From Glycomyces sp. L485 (GTDB taxonomy: Bacteria > Actinomycetota > Actinomycetes > Mycobacteriales > Micromonosporaceae): a stretch of DNA of 64,000 bases. Position 1 is the stretch's first letter; each line of letters starts with the position of its first letter. Below the pieces are notes generated by a model, which searched no databases, had not been told where the DNA came from, and saw nothing but the letters and a program-made list of their open reading frames with translations. The stretch covers positions 139,684 to 203,683 of the forward strand of contig NZ_JAKZEW010000004.1 of NCBI RefSeq assembly GCF_022548875.1, in the 5' to 3' direction. Made by a program: the position numbers and the translations under genes. Shown in pieces: positions 49,212 to 59,387 of this stretch.

Positions 49212-49241
49212 ACGCCCGCTGCGACAGTTCGCGGCGGGCGT
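49212..49241 (-). terminator. Rho-independent terminator of ctaB, abutting the DUF4132 operon start
   Basis: On the minus strand a 12-bp stem (ACGCCCGC plus GCG, with one G-T wobble) and a 6-nt loop are followed directly by the T-rich TTTATTGTTT. It lies 20 bp past the ctaB stop and 14 bp before the start codon of DUF4132 paralogue 4. The T-tract overlaps that gene's proposed -10 (49,205-49,210). Confidence 0.8.
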
Positions 49242-49261
49242 CAGCGGCTCAAGTCCTTGGC

Positions 49262-50251
49262 CTACATGATGAACGAGTCGATCGCCAAGGTCAGGAACAG
49301 CAGGGTCAGGTAGCTGGTGGACCAGTGGAACAGCCGCATCGGCCTGGGGTCCTCGCCGCGGTTGACGCGTCCGAGGAGCTTGTGCGCCTCCAGGACGAAC
49401 AAGCCACCCGCGATGACGGCGACGACCAGGTAGAGCCAGGTCGAGCCGAGCCAGAACGGGATCACCGAGACGGCGAGGGTCAGCCAGCCGTAGACGACCG
49501 ACTCGACCGCGACGCGCTTGGCGGGGGCGACGGCCGGGAGCATCGGGATGCCGGCGGCGGCGTAGTCGTCCTTGAACTTCATGGCCAGCGCGTAGAAGTG
49601 CGGGGGCTGCCACAGGAACACGACGGCGAACAGCACCCATGCCATCCAGGACATGTGGCCGGTGACGGCGGCCCAGCCGATGAGAACCGGCGCGGCGCCG
49701 CAGGCCCCGCCCCACACGGTGTTGTAGGGGGTGGTGCGCTTGAGCCAGATCGTGTAGACGACGTCGTAGTAGACGATCGCGCCGAAGGTGAGGGCGGCAG
49801 CGAGCGGCCCGACCACGGCCCACATGCCGGCGACGGCGATCGCGCCGATGACGAGTCCGAAGATCAGGGCGTTCTTCGGCGGGATCTCCTGCTTGGCCAG
49901 GGGGCGGCGCGAGGTGCGCCGCATGAGCTGGTCGATGTCGCGGTCGATGTAGCAGTTGATGGCGTTGGCCGAGCCGGCGGCGAGCGCGCCGCCGACGATG
50001 GTGGCGACGACCGCGGCCAGGGACGGCAGCCCGTCGAACTCCTGGCGGGCGGCGACGAGCATGGCCGGGACGGTGGTGATGAGGAGGAGCTCGACGATGC
50101 GCGGTTTGGTGAGCGACACGTAGCCCGCGATGCGGGAGCGCAGGTTCGGCTCCCCGGAGTCCTGGAGGGTCTCGGCGGGTACTTCGATTCGGGGTCGGGC
50201 GGCGGGCGTCGGGGGAACGGCGGCAGCTCGGGTCGGGTGCTCGTTCATCAC
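49262..50251 (-). CDS. ctaB: CtaB, protoheme IX farnesyltransferase (heme O synthase)
   Basis: This 329-residue polytopic UbiA-family prenyltransferase has the diphosphate/Mg motif N99-CYI-D103-RDI-D107 followed by RRTSRRPL. It makes heme O for CtaA. A TACTGT hexamer lies 5-8 nt before the GTG 50251 and ATG 50248 starts, suggesting a leaderless mRNA; either start is possible. It is divergent from tkt. Confidence 0.95.
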   Translation of the reverse strand: MMNEHPTRAAAVPPTPAARPRIEVPAETLQDSGEPNLRSRIAGYVSLTKPRIVELLLITTVPAMLVAARQEFDGLPSLAAVVATIVGGALAAGSANAINCYIDRDIDQLMRRTSRRPLAKQEIPPKNALIFGLVIGAIAVAGMWAVVGPLAAALTFGAIVYYDVVYTIWLKRTTPYNTVWGGACGAAPVLIGWAAVTGHMSWMAWVLFAVVFLWQPPHFYALAMKFKDDYAAAGIPMLPAVAPAKRVAVESVVYGWLTLAVSVIPFWLGSTWLYLVVAVIAGGLFVLEAHKLLGRVNRGEDPRPMRLFHWSTSYLTLLFLTLAIDSFIM

Positions 50252-50465
50252 GGCCCACAGTACGGGCAGTGAGGCCGCGGTCTGGGGCCGGGGCGATGGT
50301 CGCTACCTGCGTCTATGGGAGAGCGGTCCTGCTCGTGTGCGGGTTCACAACAAGTCGAATTTCGCCCTCCGAGAGAGTGCGCCTAAAGTTCTCCCTGTGT
50401 AGGTAGGGTCGGAAGACAGACGTCCGACGCCCAAATAAATACGACGAGCACCAAGGAGTATCGCA
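50252..50465. other. Divergent gap between ctaB and tkt
   Basis: This holds the ctaB -10 (TACTGT, 50,257-50,262, minus strand) and, toward tkt, a TAGGGT hexamer (50,404-50,409) that could be a -10 but has no good -35. An inverted repeat GTCGGA...TCCGAC with a 9-bp spacer (50,408-50,428) follows and could be an operator. No gene is seen here. Confidence 0.4.
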
Positions 50466-52541
50466 GTGGCACAGTTCGAGTGGACCGAACTCGACAAGAA
50501 AGCGGTTGACACGGCGCGGCTGCTGGCCGCCGACGCGGTCGAGAAGGCCGGCAACGGCCACCCTGGGACGGCCATGAGTCTCGCCCCGGTCGCCCACACC
50601 TTGTTCCAGAAGGTGATGCGGCACGACCCGAGCGAGCCGAACTGGGAAGGACGCGACCGCTTCGTGCTGTCCTGCGGGCACTCCAGCCTGACGCTGTACG
50701 TCCAGCTGTACCTCGCCGGTTACGGCTTGGAGTTGGAGGACCTCAAGAGCCTGCGCCAGTGGGGTTCGCAGACCCCCGGCCACCCCGAGCACGGGCACAC
50801 CCTCGGCGTTGAGACGACCACGGGACCGCTCGGCCAGGGCCTGGCCACCGCGGTCGGCATGGCGATGGCGGCGCGCCGCGAGCGCGGCCTGTTCGATCCG
50901 GCGGCGGGCGAGGGCCAGAGCCCGTTCGACCACCACGTGTACGTCCTTGCGTCCGACGGCGACATCGAGGAGGGCGTGACCCACGAGGCGTCAGCCATCG
51001 CGGGCACGCAGGAGCTGGGCAACCTGGTCCTGATCTACGACGACAACCAGATCTCCATCGAGGACGACACGAACATCGCCCTCTCCGAGGATGTCGCGGC
51101 CCGCTACGAGGCCTACGGCTGGCACGTCCAGACCCTCGACTGGAAAGCCGGCGGCGAGTACGTCGAGGACACCGAGGCCTTGTTCGACGCGCTGGAGGCC
51201 GCCAAGTCCGAGACCGGCAAGCCCAGCCTGATCCGCCTGAAGACCATCATCGGCTGGCCCGCCCCGGGCAAGCAGAACACCGGCGGCATCCACGGCGCCA
51301 AGCTCGGCGGCGACGAGCTGGCCGCCACCAAGGAGGTCCTGGGCTTCGACCCGTCGGCGACCTTCGCCGTGGCCGACGAGGTCATCGAGTACACCCGCGG
51401 CGCGGTCGAGCGCGGCCAGAAGGCCCGCGCCGCCTGGCAGACCGCCTTCGACGCGTGGGCCGATGCCAACGCCGAGGCCAAGGCCCTGCACGACCGCGTG
51501 TGGGCCGGCGAGTTCCCCGAGGGCTTCGCGGCGGCGTTCCCCGAATTCGAGGCCTCCGCCAAGGGCGTCGCGACCCGTGCGGCCTCCGGCAAGGTCCTTG
51601 AGGCGCTCGCCCCGGTGCTGCCCGAGCTGTGGGGCGGCTCGGCCGACCTGGCCGGCTCGAACAACACCACCATGACCGGCGAGCCGTCGTTCCTGCCCGA
51701 GAACCGCCAGACCAAGAAGTTCCCCGGCAACCCGTACGGCCGCACCCTCCACTTCGGCATCCGCGAGCACGCGATGGGCTCGATCCTCAACGGCATCAAG
51801 CTCCACGGCCCGACCCGCCCGTACGGCGGGACGTTCCTCGTATTCTCCGACTACATGCGCGGCGCGGTCCGCCTGTCTGCGCTGATGAAGCAGCCGGTGG
51901 TCTTCGTATGGACGCACGACTCCATCGGCCTCGGCGAGGACGGCCCCACCCACCAGCCGGTCGAGCACCTCGCCGCGCTGCGGGCCATGCCGGGCCTGGA
52001 CGTCATCCGCCCCGGCGACGCCAACGAGACCGCCGTGGTCTGGAAGACCTTGCTGGGCAAGCAGGACCGCCCCGCCGCTCTGGCGCTCACCCGCCAGGCG
52101 ATCCCGACGTACGACCGCACCGAGTACGCCTCCGCAGAGGGCGCCGCGAACGGCGCCTACGTCCTGGCCGACACCGAAGGCACCCCCGACGTGATCCTCG
52201 TCGGCACCGGTTCGGAGCTCCAGCTGGCCGTCCGGGCCGCCGAGACCCTCGCCGCGGAAGGGGTGAAGGCCCGCGTGGTCTCCATGCCGTGCCGCGAGTG
52301 GTTCGACGAGCAGGACGAGGACTACCGCGAGTCGGTGCTGCCGGGGAACGTCAAGGCCCGCGTCTCGGTCGAGGCCGGCATCGCCATGCCGTGGCGCGAC
52401 ATCGTGGGCGACGCGGGAGTCAGCGTCTCACTGGAGCACTTCGGGGCGTCCGCGCCGTTCGAGAAGCTGTACGAGGAGTTCGGGATCACCGCGGCGGCCG
52501 TCGCGGACGCGGCCCGCGCCTCCATCAAGAAGGCACAGTAA
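50466..52541 (+). CDS. tkt: Transketolase
   Basis: This 691-residue ThDP enzyme belongs to the non-oxidative pentose phosphate pathway. The ThDP/Mg motif is [12 protein letters not shown] in the first half, and the pyrimidine domain has [17 protein letters not shown]. The N-terminal [16 protein letters not shown] is typical. The start is GTG 50466 with AGGAG 7 nt upstream. It is the first gene of tkt-tal-pgi-zwf-opcA-pgl. Confidence 0.98.
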   Translation: MAQFEWTELDKKAVDTARLLAADAVEKAGNGHPGTAMSLAPVAHTLFQKVMRHDPSEPNWEGRDRFVLSCGHSSLTLYVQLYLAGYGLELEDLKSLRQWGSQTPGHPEHGHTLGVETTTGPLGQGLATAVGMAMAARRERGLFDPAAGEGQSPFDHHVYVLASDGDIEEGVTHEASAIAGTQELGNLVLIYDDNQISIEDDTNIALSEDVAARYEAYGWHVQTLDWKAGGEYVEDTEALFDALEAAKSETGKPSLIRLKTIIGWPAPGKQNTGGIHGAKLGGDELAATKEVLGFDPSATFAVADEVIEYTRGAVERGQKARAAWQTAFDAWADANAEAKALHDRVWAGEFPEGFAAAFPEFEASAKGVATRAASGKVLEALAPVLPELWGGSADLAGSNNTTMTGEPSFLPENRQTKKFPGNPYGRTLHFGIREHAMGSILNGIKLHGPTRPYGGTFLVFSDYMRGAVRLSALMKQPVVFVWTHDSIGLGEDGPTHQPVEHLAALRAMPGLDVIRPGDANETAVVWKTLLGKQDRPAALALTRQAIPTYDRTEYASAEGAANGAYVLADTEGTPDVILVGTGSELQLAVRAAETLAAEGVKARVVSMPCREWFDEQDEDYRESVLPGNVKARVSVEAGIAMPWRDIVGDAGVSVSLEHFGASAPFEKLYEEFGITAAAVADAARASIKKAQ

Positions 52542-52591
52542 GACAGCAGATAAGGCCACAGAGGACTATCCAGATCAGCTGGAGGGAACCA

Positions 52592-53707
52592 GTGAGCACC
52601 AACCAGAATCTCGCCGCCTTGTCGGACGCCGGCATCTCGGTGTGGCTCGACGACATCTCCCGTGAACGGCTCGCCGGCGGCAACCTCGCCGAACTCATCG
52701 AGACCCGGAGCCTGGCGGGAGTGACGTCGAACCCGACGATCTTCTCAAAGGCGGTCTCCAAGGGCGGGTCCTACGACGAGCAGATCGCCGACCTCGCCCG
52801 ACGCAGGGTCAGCGTCGAGGAGGCGGTCCGCTCGATCACCACCTACGACATCCGCTGGGCCTGCGACGTGCTGCGGGAGGTCTTCGATAACGACGGCGGC
52901 ACCGACGGGCGCGTGTCGCTCGAGGTCGACCCGCGGCTGGCCCACGACACGGCGACGACCATCGCCGAGGCCAAAGCCCTGTGGTGGGCCGTCGACCGGC
53001 CGAACCTGTTGATCAAGATCCCCGCCACCAAGGAGGGGCTGCCCGCGATCACCGCTGCGATCGCCTCCGGCATCAGCGTCAACGTCACGCTGATCTTCTC
53101 CCTGGAGCGCTACCGGGAGGTCATGGACGCGTTCCTGACGGGCATGGAGTCGGCCGAGGCCGCCGGGATCGACCTTTCGAAGATCCAGTCTGTCGCCTCG
53201 TTCTTCGTGTCCCGAGTGGACTCCGAGATCGACAAGCGGCTCGACGCCATCGGCACCGACGAGGCGAAGTCCCTCAAGGGCAGGGCGGCGATCGCGAACG
53301 CCCGCCTCGCCTACCGGGCCTACGAGGAGGTCTTCGCCTCCCCGAGGTGGGCCGCCCTGGCCGACTCCGGCGCCCGCCCGCAACGCCCGCTGTGGGCGTC
53401 CACGTCGGTCAAGGACCCCGACTACCGCGACGTCATGTACGTCGAGCAGCTGGTCGCCCCGAACTGCGTCAACACCATGCCGGAGCAGACCATGGAGGAC
53501 TTCGCCGACCACGGCGAAGTCGAGGCCGACACGGTCCGGCCGAACTACGACGACGCGGACAAGGTCTTCGAGCGGCTCGCGGACGTCGGCGTCGACTACG
53601 ACGACGTCGTCCAGGTGCTGGAGGACGAGGGCGTCGACAAGTTCGCCGTCAGCTGGAACGAGCTGCTGGCCGAAGTCGAATCAAAACTCGAATCGAACCG
53701 AGGATAG
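52592..53707 (+). CDS. tal: Transaldolase
   Basis: This 371-residue actinobacterial-type transaldolase has Schiff-base lysine K142 in [11 protein letters not shown] and the signature VTSNPTIF near residue 45. The start is GTG 52592, preceded by GGAGGG; open codons upstream lie within tkt. It lies 50 bp after tkt. Confidence 0.97.
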   Translation: MSTNQNLAALSDAGISVWLDDISRERLAGGNLAELIETRSLAGVTSNPTIFSKAVSKGGSYDEQIADLARRRVSVEEAVRSITTYDIRWACDVLREVFDNDGGTDGRVSLEVDPRLAHDTATTIAEAKALWWAVDRPNLLIKIPATKEGLPAITAAIASGISVNVTLIFSLERYREVMDAFLTGMESAEAAGIDLSKIQSVASFFVSRVDSEIDKRLDAIGTDEAKSLKGRAAIANARLAYRAYEEVFASPRWAALADSGARPQRPLWASTSVKDPDYRDVMYVEQLVAPNCVNTMPEQTMEDFADHGEVEADTVRPNYDDADKVFERLADVGVDYDDVVQVLEDEGVDKFAVSWNELLAEVESKLESNRG

Positions 53708-53710
53708 GCG

Positions 53711-55318
53711 ATGATGGGGAAGATGGAAGCCGCCGGAGGGCTGGCGGTCACCACAGGAGTAGGCGTCAACGCGGGCGTCGAAGCGCTCAAGAGCGCCGGC
53801 GTCCCGGCCAGGCTCGCGGCCAAGGACGCCACCCTGTGGGGTCCCGAGGCGGAGACCGAGGCGTCGATCCGGCTCGGCTGGGTCGACACCTTCGAGAAGT
53901 CCAAGGAGCTCATCGCTCCGCTCGCAAAGCTCCGCGCCGAATTCGGCGAGCAGGGCATCGACCACATCGCGCTGTGCGGCATGGGCGGTTCCTCCCTGGC
54001 TCCCGAGGTCATCTCGCGGACGCTCGACCTGGGCATCAGCGTGCTCGACACCACCGACCCCGGCCAGATTCTGGCCGAGATCGGCGAGGACTCACTGCGC
54101 CGCACCGCGGTGGTCGTCTCCTCCAAGTCCGGCTCCACGGTCGAGACCGACTCCCAGCGGCGCGCCTTCGAGGCCGCGTTCAAGGGCATCGGCATCACCG
54201 ACTACGCGAAGCGGTTCGTGTTCGTCACCGACCCGGGCTCGCAGCTGGAGGAGTTCGCCACCGAGGCCGGCTCGCACCTGTTCCTGGCCGACGAGAACGT
54301 CGGCGGACGCTACTCGGCGCTGACCGCGTTCGGGCTCGTCCCGACCGCGCTGGCCGGCGCCGACATCGCCGAGCTCATCGACCAGGCCGAGACGTTCGCT
54401 ACCGCCATCGCCAATGACGGCGACAACCCCGCGGTGGTGCTCGGCGCGGTCATCGCCTCGCGGGAGACGATCACCATCGCCGACGACGGCTCGGGCATCG
54501 TCGGCCTCGGCGACTGGGCCGAGCAGCTCATCGCCGAGTCCCTCGGCAAGAACGGCAAGGGCACGCTCCCGGTCGTCCTCGAAGACCCCGGCGCCGCGGG
54601 CGCCCGCGGCTCGGACCGCGTCTACACGACCGTCGGCGGCTCCTCGACCGGGCTGCCGAACTCGGGCTCGCAGCTGGCCATGCCGGACACCGTGGTCAAC
54701 GGCCCGCTCGGCGCGCAGTTCCTGGTCTGGGAGCTGGCCACGGCCTACGCCGGCCACCTGATCGGGATCGACCCGTTCAACCAGCCGAACGTCACCGAGT
54801 CCAAGGAGAACACCAAGCGGATCCTCGCCGAGGGCCTCCCCCAGGAGCGCCCGCACGCCGTCGACGGCGCCGTCGAGATCTACGGCAGCCACGCCGAGAC
54901 CGTCACCGGGGCGCTCGGCGAACTGCTCGTCGACGCGGACAACGACGGCGCCTACATCGCCGTCATGGCCTACCTCGACCGGCTCGACGACGCTCCGGTG
55001 GCGGCGCTCCGCGCCGAGCTGGCCGATCGCACCGGCGCGCCGGTCACCTGGGGCTGGGGGCCGCGCTTCCTGCACTCCACCGGACAGTTCCACAAGGGCG
55101 GACGCCGGACCGGCGTCTTCCTCCAGATCACCGGCGCGATCGGTGAAGACGTCGAGATCCCGGGCAGGGACTACACCTTCGCGAGCCTCCAGGCAGCGCA
55201 GGCCGCCGGCGACCGCCAGGCGCTCCAGTCCCGCGACCGCCCGCTGGTGCGCCTGCACCTGACCGACCGCAAGCGCGGCGTCAACCAGCTGCTCCACGCA
55301 GTGCGGGAGTTGAGCTAG
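53711..55318 (+). CDS. pgi: Glucose-6-phosphate isomerase
   Basis: This 535-residue sugar isomerase interconverts glucose-6-P and fructose-6-P. SIS-domain features include GMGGSSLAPEV and VVVSSKSGSTVET. The C-terminal HSTGQFHKGG segment is of the actinobacterial form. It starts 3 bp after tal, with GAGGA upstream. Its position between tal and zwf lets pentose-derived fructose-6-P be recycled. Confidence 0.95.
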   Translation: MMGKMEAAGGLAVTTGVGVNAGVEALKSAGVPARLAAKDATLWGPEAETEASIRLGWVDTFEKSKELIAPLAKLRAEFGEQGIDHIALCGMGGSSLAPEVISRTLDLGISVLDTTDPGQILAEIGEDSLRRTAVVVSSKSGSTVETDSQRRAFEAAFKGIGITDYAKRFVFVTDPGSQLEEFATEAGSHLFLADENVGGRYSALTAFGLVPTALAGADIAELIDQAETFATAIANDGDNPAVVLGAVIASRETITIADDGSGIVGLGDWAEQLIAESLGKNGKGTLPVVLEDPGAAGARGSDRVYTTVGGSSTGLPNSGSQLAMPDTVVNGPLGAQFLVWELATAYAGHLIGIDPFNQPNVTESKENTKRILAEGLPQERPHAVDGAVEIYGSHAETVTGALGELLVDADNDGAYIAVMAYLDRLDDAPVAALRAELADRTGAPVTWGWGPRFLHSTGQFHKGGRRTGVFLQITGAIGEDVEIPGRDYTFASLQAAQAAGDRQALQSRDRPLVRLHLTDRKRGVNQLLHAVRELS

Positions 55319-55320
55319 CC

Positions 55321-56910
55321 ATGGGCGACGACAAGACCGCCCTCGCGGCGAATCCGCCCACCCGTCTCCCCGAGCCGGGGCGGGCCACGCCCGCGCAGAA
55401 CCCTCTGCGCGACCCGGTCGACCGGAGGCTGCCCAGGATCCCCGAGCCGTGCGCGCTCGTGATCTTCGGCGTCACCGGCGACCTGGCGAAGAAGAAGCTC
55501 ATCCCGGCGATCTACGACCTCGCCAACAGGGGCCTGCTCCCGGCGTCGTTCGCGATCCTCGGGTTCGCGCGCCGCGACTGGGACCACGGCACGTTCGAGG
55601 AGATGGCGCGCGACGCCGCCAAATCCCACGCCCGCACGCCGTGGCGAGAGGACGTCTGGAACCGGCTGACCGGCAGCTTCAAGTTCGTGCCCGGCTCGTT
55701 CGACGACGACGCCGCCTTCGACAAGCTCTCGTCCACGCTGGACGACCTGCGCGAGTCCCACGGCATCCCCGGCAACGCCGCGTTCTACTTCTCGATCCCG
55801 CCGCAGGCCTTCCCGAAGGTGCTCAAGCAACTGGAGCGCACCAAGATGGCCGACAACGAGCACTGCGGCGGTTGGAGGCGCGTCGTGGTCGAGAAGCCGT
55901 TCGGCACCGACCGCGAGTCCGCACGCGAGCTCAACGACCTGGTGGACCAGGTCTTCACCGCACCAGACGTGTTCCGCATCGACCACTACCTGGGCAAGGA
56001 GACGGTGCAGAACATCTTCGCGCTGCGCTTCGCCAACGCGATGTTCGAACCCATCTGGAACTCCAACTACGTCGACCACGTGCAGATCACCATGGCCGAG
56101 GATGTCGGCATCGGCTCCCGGGCCGGGTTCTACGACGCCAACGGCGCCGCCCGCGACGTCCTCCAGAACCACGTGCTGCAACTGCTGGCCCTGACGGCCA
56201 TGGAGCAGCCCGTCGGCTTCGACGCCGAAGAGATCCGCATCGAGAAGCTCAAGGTGCTCCGGGCCATCAAGCTCGGCGACGAACTGGAGGCCACCGCCAT
56301 CCGCGGCCAGTACACCGACGGGTGGGTCCAGGGCCGCCCCGTCGCGGGCTACCACGCCGAGGAGAACATCCCGGCCGACTCCACCACGGAGACGTACGCG
56401 GCCGTGCAGATCGGCATCCAGAACCGCCGATGGAACGGCGTCCCGTTCTATCTGCGCACCGGCAAGCGGCTCCCCAAGCGGGTCACCGAGATCGCGGTGG
56501 TCTTCAAGGAGGCCCCGCACATGCCGTTCGCCGACTACGACACCCAGATCCTCGGCAACAACCAGCTGGTCATCCGGGTGCAGCCGGACGAGGGCGTCAC
56601 CGTCAAGTTCGGCTCCAAAGTGCCGGGCACCGGCATGGAGCTGCGCGACATCACCATGGGCTTCGGCTACGGCGAGACGTTCACCGAGTCCAGCCCCGAG
56701 GCGTACGAGCGGCTCATCCTGGACGTCCTGCTCGGCGACAAGACCCTCTTCCCCGACTCGCACGAAGTGGACGCCTCCTGGGCGGTCGTCGACCCGCTCG
56801 AAGAGTTCTGGGCCGGAACCAAACCCGAGGCGTACGAGTCCGGAACCTGGGGCCCGACCGGGGCCGATCTCATGCTGCAGGCGTCCGGTCGACGCTGGCG
56901 GCGGGCATAG
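55321..56910 (+). CDS. zwf: Glucose-6-phosphate 1-dehydrogenase
   Basis: In this 529-residue protein the coenzyme site is GVTGDLAKKK (50-59) and the active site is RIDHYLGKE (about 219-227). It is the first oxidative step of the pentose phosphate pathway and produces NADPH. It starts 2 bp after pgi. OpcA, encoded next, is its assembly factor. Confidence 0.98.
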   Translation: MGDDKTALAANPPTRLPEPGRATPAQNPLRDPVDRRLPRIPEPCALVIFGVTGDLAKKKLIPAIYDLANRGLLPASFAILGFARRDWDHGTFEEMARDAAKSHARTPWREDVWNRLTGSFKFVPGSFDDDAAFDKLSSTLDDLRESHGIPGNAAFYFSIPPQAFPKVLKQLERTKMADNEHCGGWRRVVVEKPFGTDRESARELNDLVDQVFTAPDVFRIDHYLGKETVQNIFALRFANAMFEPIWNSNYVDHVQITMAEDVGIGSRAGFYDANGAARDVLQNHVLQLLALTAMEQPVGFDAEEIRIEKLKVLRAIKLGDELEATAIRGQYTDGWVQGRPVAGYHAEENIPADSTTETYAAVQIGIQNRRWNGVPFYLRTGKRLPKRVTEIAVVFKEAPHMPFADYDTQILGNNQLVIRVQPDEGVTVKFGSKVPGTGMELRDITMGFGYGETFTESSPEAYERLILDVLLGDKTLFPDSHEVDASWAVVDPLEEFWAGTKPEAYESGTWGPTGADLMLQASGRRWRRA

Positions 56911-56923
56911 AAGGGGTCTGGAC

Positions 56924-57868
56924 ATGCATTTGGAGGACACCACGACCGGCGAGATCATGAAGGCGCTCGCCGAACTGATCCACGCCGTCGGCGGCTCATC
57001 GAGCCTCGCGCTCAACCTGGTGGCGCTGACCACCGAGGACGAGCGCGAAGAGGTCGAGGAGGCCGCCTCGCAGGCCGCGCAGGAGCACCCGTACCGGCTG
57101 ATCCTCGCGATCCCGCGCGACACCGACGCCGAGAAGCCGCGCATCGACGCCGAGGTCACCCTCGGAGAGCGACTCGGCGCGGCAGAGGCCGTCATCCTGC
57201 GCCTCGACGGCCCGGCCACCGCCCACCTGACCTCGATCGTGCTGCCGATGCTGGCGCCCGACGTGCCGGTGGTGACCTGGTGGCTGCTCGACCCGGTCCG
57301 GTACGGACTGGAGCAGGAGCTGCGCACCTTCGCAGACCGCCGCATCACCTACTCGGCCAGGGCCACCGACCCGGTCGAGTCGCTGTACCGCCGCGCCCAG
57401 ACCTACGTCGCCGGCGACACCGACATCTGCTGGACGCGGATCAGCCTGTGGCGCTCGCTCATCGCCAGCTGCTTCGACGGGGTCACGCACGCGGTCGAGA
57501 AGGTCGACATCAAGGCCGACCGCCGGGATCCCTCCGCGCAGCTGATGGCAGCCTGGCTTCACACCCGGCTCGGGGTGACGCCCGAAGTGGTCGACACCAA
57601 GGTCGAGCGGAACTCCGAGCACCTGCCGGCGATCGCCTCCGTGGGGTTCACCATGGAGAACGGCGAGACGATGGAGGTCGAGCGCAACGCCGACGGCGAG
57701 ACCGTGCTGCGCCAGGCGGGGCTGCCGAAGCGGCGCCAGACGCTCCAGGGCCGGACGCTGGGCCAGCTGCTGGCCGAGGAGCTGCGGCACATAGACCCGG
57801 ACACGGCCTACCGCCGTGTGCTGGACACGTTCAAGGAGAACCACTCGTTGACGGTGGAGGACTCATGA
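56924..57868 (+). CDS. opcA: OpcA, glucose-6-phosphate dehydrogenase assembly protein
   Basis: This 314-residue protein has the family segments LAELIHAVGG near the N-terminus and PDVPVVTWWLLDPVRY in the middle. It is required for assembly and allosteric activity of G6PDH in cyanobacteria and actinobacteria. It overlaps pgl by 4 bp (ATGA). Confidence 0.93.
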   Translation: MHLEDTTTGEIMKALAELIHAVGGSSSLALNLVALTTEDEREEVEEAASQAAQEHPYRLILAIPRDTDAEKPRIDAEVTLGERLGAAEAVILRLDGPATAHLTSIVLPMLAPDVPVVTWWLLDPVRYGLEQELRTFADRRITYSARATDPVESLYRRAQTYVAGDTDICWTRISLWRSLIASCFDGVTHAVEKVDIKADRRDPSAQLMAAWLHTRLGVTPEVVDTKVERNSEHLPAIASVGFTMENGETMEVERNADGETVLRQAGLPKRRQTLQGRTLGQLLAEELRHIDPDTAYRRVLDTFKENHSLTVEDS

Positions 57869-58644
57869 GCCGCTCAGGCGCGGTGATCGTCCACGAGGAC
57901 GCCGACGTGCTCAGCGAGGCGGTCGCCTCGCGGCTCATCAACCGGCTGGCCGACGCCCAGGCGCACCGGGGCGAGGCGTCGGTCGTGCTGACCGGAGGGC
58001 GAATCGCCGCGAAGGTGTACGCTCACGTGCTGGCCTCGCGCGTCAGGGGCGTCGTGGACTGGGCGAAGGTCGACTTCTGGTGGGGCGACGAGCGGTTCCT
58101 GCCGTCCGGCGACCCGGAACGGAACGAGACCCAGGCGAGGGAGGCGTTCCTCGACCTGCTGCCGGTCGACCCTGATCGGGTCCACCCGATGCCGGCCGCC
58201 GATGTCGTGGACACTCCCGAGGAGGCCGCGGCGATCTACGCCGCGGAGTTGGATGCGGCCTCGGGCGGCGCGGGCGTGCCGCAGTTCGACCTGCTGCTCT
58301 TGGGCATCGGCGAGGACGGGCATGTGGCGTCCCTGTTCCCGGAGAACCCGGCGCTCGCCGCGGCGGGTCAGGCGGTGGTGGGGGTCCACGACGCGCCGAA
58401 GCCGCCGCCGCAGCGCGTGTCGCTGACGATGCCGACGATCAACTCCGCCCTGGCGGCGTGGATCATCGCCTCGGGCTCGGGCAAGGCCGAAGCGGTCGGG
58501 GAGGCCCTCGCGGGTCCCCCCTCGGCGAAGCCTGCGAGCCGTGAATCTGCCCAGTCGCCGGCCGGTCGGGTGCAGGCCCAGGGCCACACGCGCTGGCTGA
58601 TCGACGCCGACGCGGCGGCGAACCTGAAACACCTGGAGTTCTGA
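57865..58644 (+). CDS. pgl: 6-phosphogluconolactonase
   Basis: This 259-residue Pgl/DevB protein is of the glucosamine-6-P isomerase fold, with motifs FWWGDERFLP and LLLLGIGEDGHVASLFP. It hydrolyses 6-phosphogluconolactone after Zwf. The start is ATG 57865; upstream codons lie within opcA. It is the last gene of the pathway operon and is followed by a hairpin. Confidence 0.96.
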   Translation: MSRSGAVIVHEDADVLSEAVASRLINRLADAQAHRGEASVVLTGGRIAAKVYAHVLASRVRGVVDWAKVDFWWGDERFLPSGDPERNETQAREAFLDLLPVDPDRVHPMPAADVVDTPEEAAAIYAAELDAASGGAGVPQFDLLLLGIGEDGHVASLFPENPALAAAGQAVVGVHDAPKPPPQRVSLTMPTINSALAAWIIASGSGKAEAVGEALAGPPSAKPASRESAQSPAGRVQAQGHTRWLIDADAAANLKHLEF

Positions 58645-58658
58645 CAGGACGCGGTTAA

Positions 58659-58687
58659 GGGGCCGGGCGACACTGTCGCCCGGCCCC
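58659..58687. terminator. Terminator between pgl and rbpA
   Basis: A perfect 14-bp inverted repeat GGGGCCGGGCGACA-c-TGTCGCCCGGCCCC lies between convergent genes. A smaller one, TTCCCGA-a-TCGGGAA, follows at 58,695-58,709. Confidence 0.8.
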
Positions 58688-58754
58688 TGCTCGGTTCCCG
58701 AATCGGGAAACGGATACTTCGGCCCCTCCCCACCTGGGGCCTCATCGACTGCGA

Positions 58755-59102
58755 TCAGGAGCGTTCGCCGCGCTTGGCGGCGAGGGATGCGAGCGCTTCG
58801 GCGAGGAGGTCTTCGGCCTCTTCCTCGCTGCGGCGCTCGCGGACGTACGTGAGGTGTGTCTTGTACGGCTTGACGGTGCGGCGGTCCGGCGGATTCGCCT
58901 GGTCCGGACTGGCCGGCCAGCCGCAGCGGGTGCAATCCCATTCGCTCGGGACCTCAACGTACAACGCGAACGACCGGACGGTCTCGTGTCCGTTGGCGCA
59001 CCAGTAACTCACGTTCTGCCGGGGCACCGGCTCGCCGCGCTCCGAGTGGAGTCCCGGGTTCGCGCCGATTCGGGTGCCACGGATGGCGTGTCCGTTGGAC
59101 AT
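58755..59102 (-). CDS. rbpA: RbpA, RNA polymerase-binding protein
   Basis: This 115-residue actinobacterial transcription factor binds RNA polymerase and the group I/II sigma factor and stabilises the open complex. The N-terminal tail with AIRGTRIGAN contacts sigma. The core zinc site has C in SYWCANGHE and CxxC in WDCTRCGWPA, and the C-terminal helix carries the sigma-interaction residues (RRSEEEAEDLL). It is convergent with pgl. A near-consensus promoter lies about 100 bp upstream. Confidence 0.95.
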   Translation of the reverse strand: MSNGHAIRGTRIGANPGLHSERGEPVPRQNVSYWCANGHETVRSFALYVEVPSEWDCTRCGWPASPDQANPPDRRTVKPYKTHLTYVRERRSEEEAEDLLAEALASLAAKRGERS

Positions 59103-59205
59103 ATGCGTGATTGCTCCTCACAGATGGGGGATCTTCTGTGGATATCGGCCGTACACGTCTACCGTGACGTCACCGACCGGAGCGGCAGGGGAACCGCCCG
59201 TGGAA

Positions 59206-59234
59206 ATTCTATGACGTAAGGCACACAATGTAAA
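59206..59234 (-). promoter_or_regulatory. Promoter of rbpA
   Basis: On the minus strand TTTACA and TAGAAT are separated by exactly 17 bp, close to the principal sigma consensus. Transcription from here would leave a leader of roughly 95 nt carrying GAGGAG. An 11-bp direct repeat GACGTCACCGA (plus strand 59,166-59,176 and 59,235-59,245) flanks it, and one copy touches the -35. Confidence 0.7.
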
Positions 59235-59337
59235 GACGTCACCGAAAGGCAGTCGCGAATGCGCGGTGCGGATTCCGATCCGATTCCGCATTCCCCTCAC
59301 TGCGCGAACGCATACCGCTCGCGCGAGATGAGAAGGA

Positions 59338-59370
59338 GTCCCCGCACGCTCCTGTCGTGCGCACGGGGAC
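59338..59370 (-). terminator. Weak hairpin after the alcohol-dehydrogenase-like gene
   Basis: Arms GTCCCCG and CGGGGAC with a 19-nt loop lie 18 bp past the stop of the minus-strand gene. There is no T-tract. Confidence 0.4.
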
Positions 59371-59387
59371 CGAAGTGGATCTATCGG

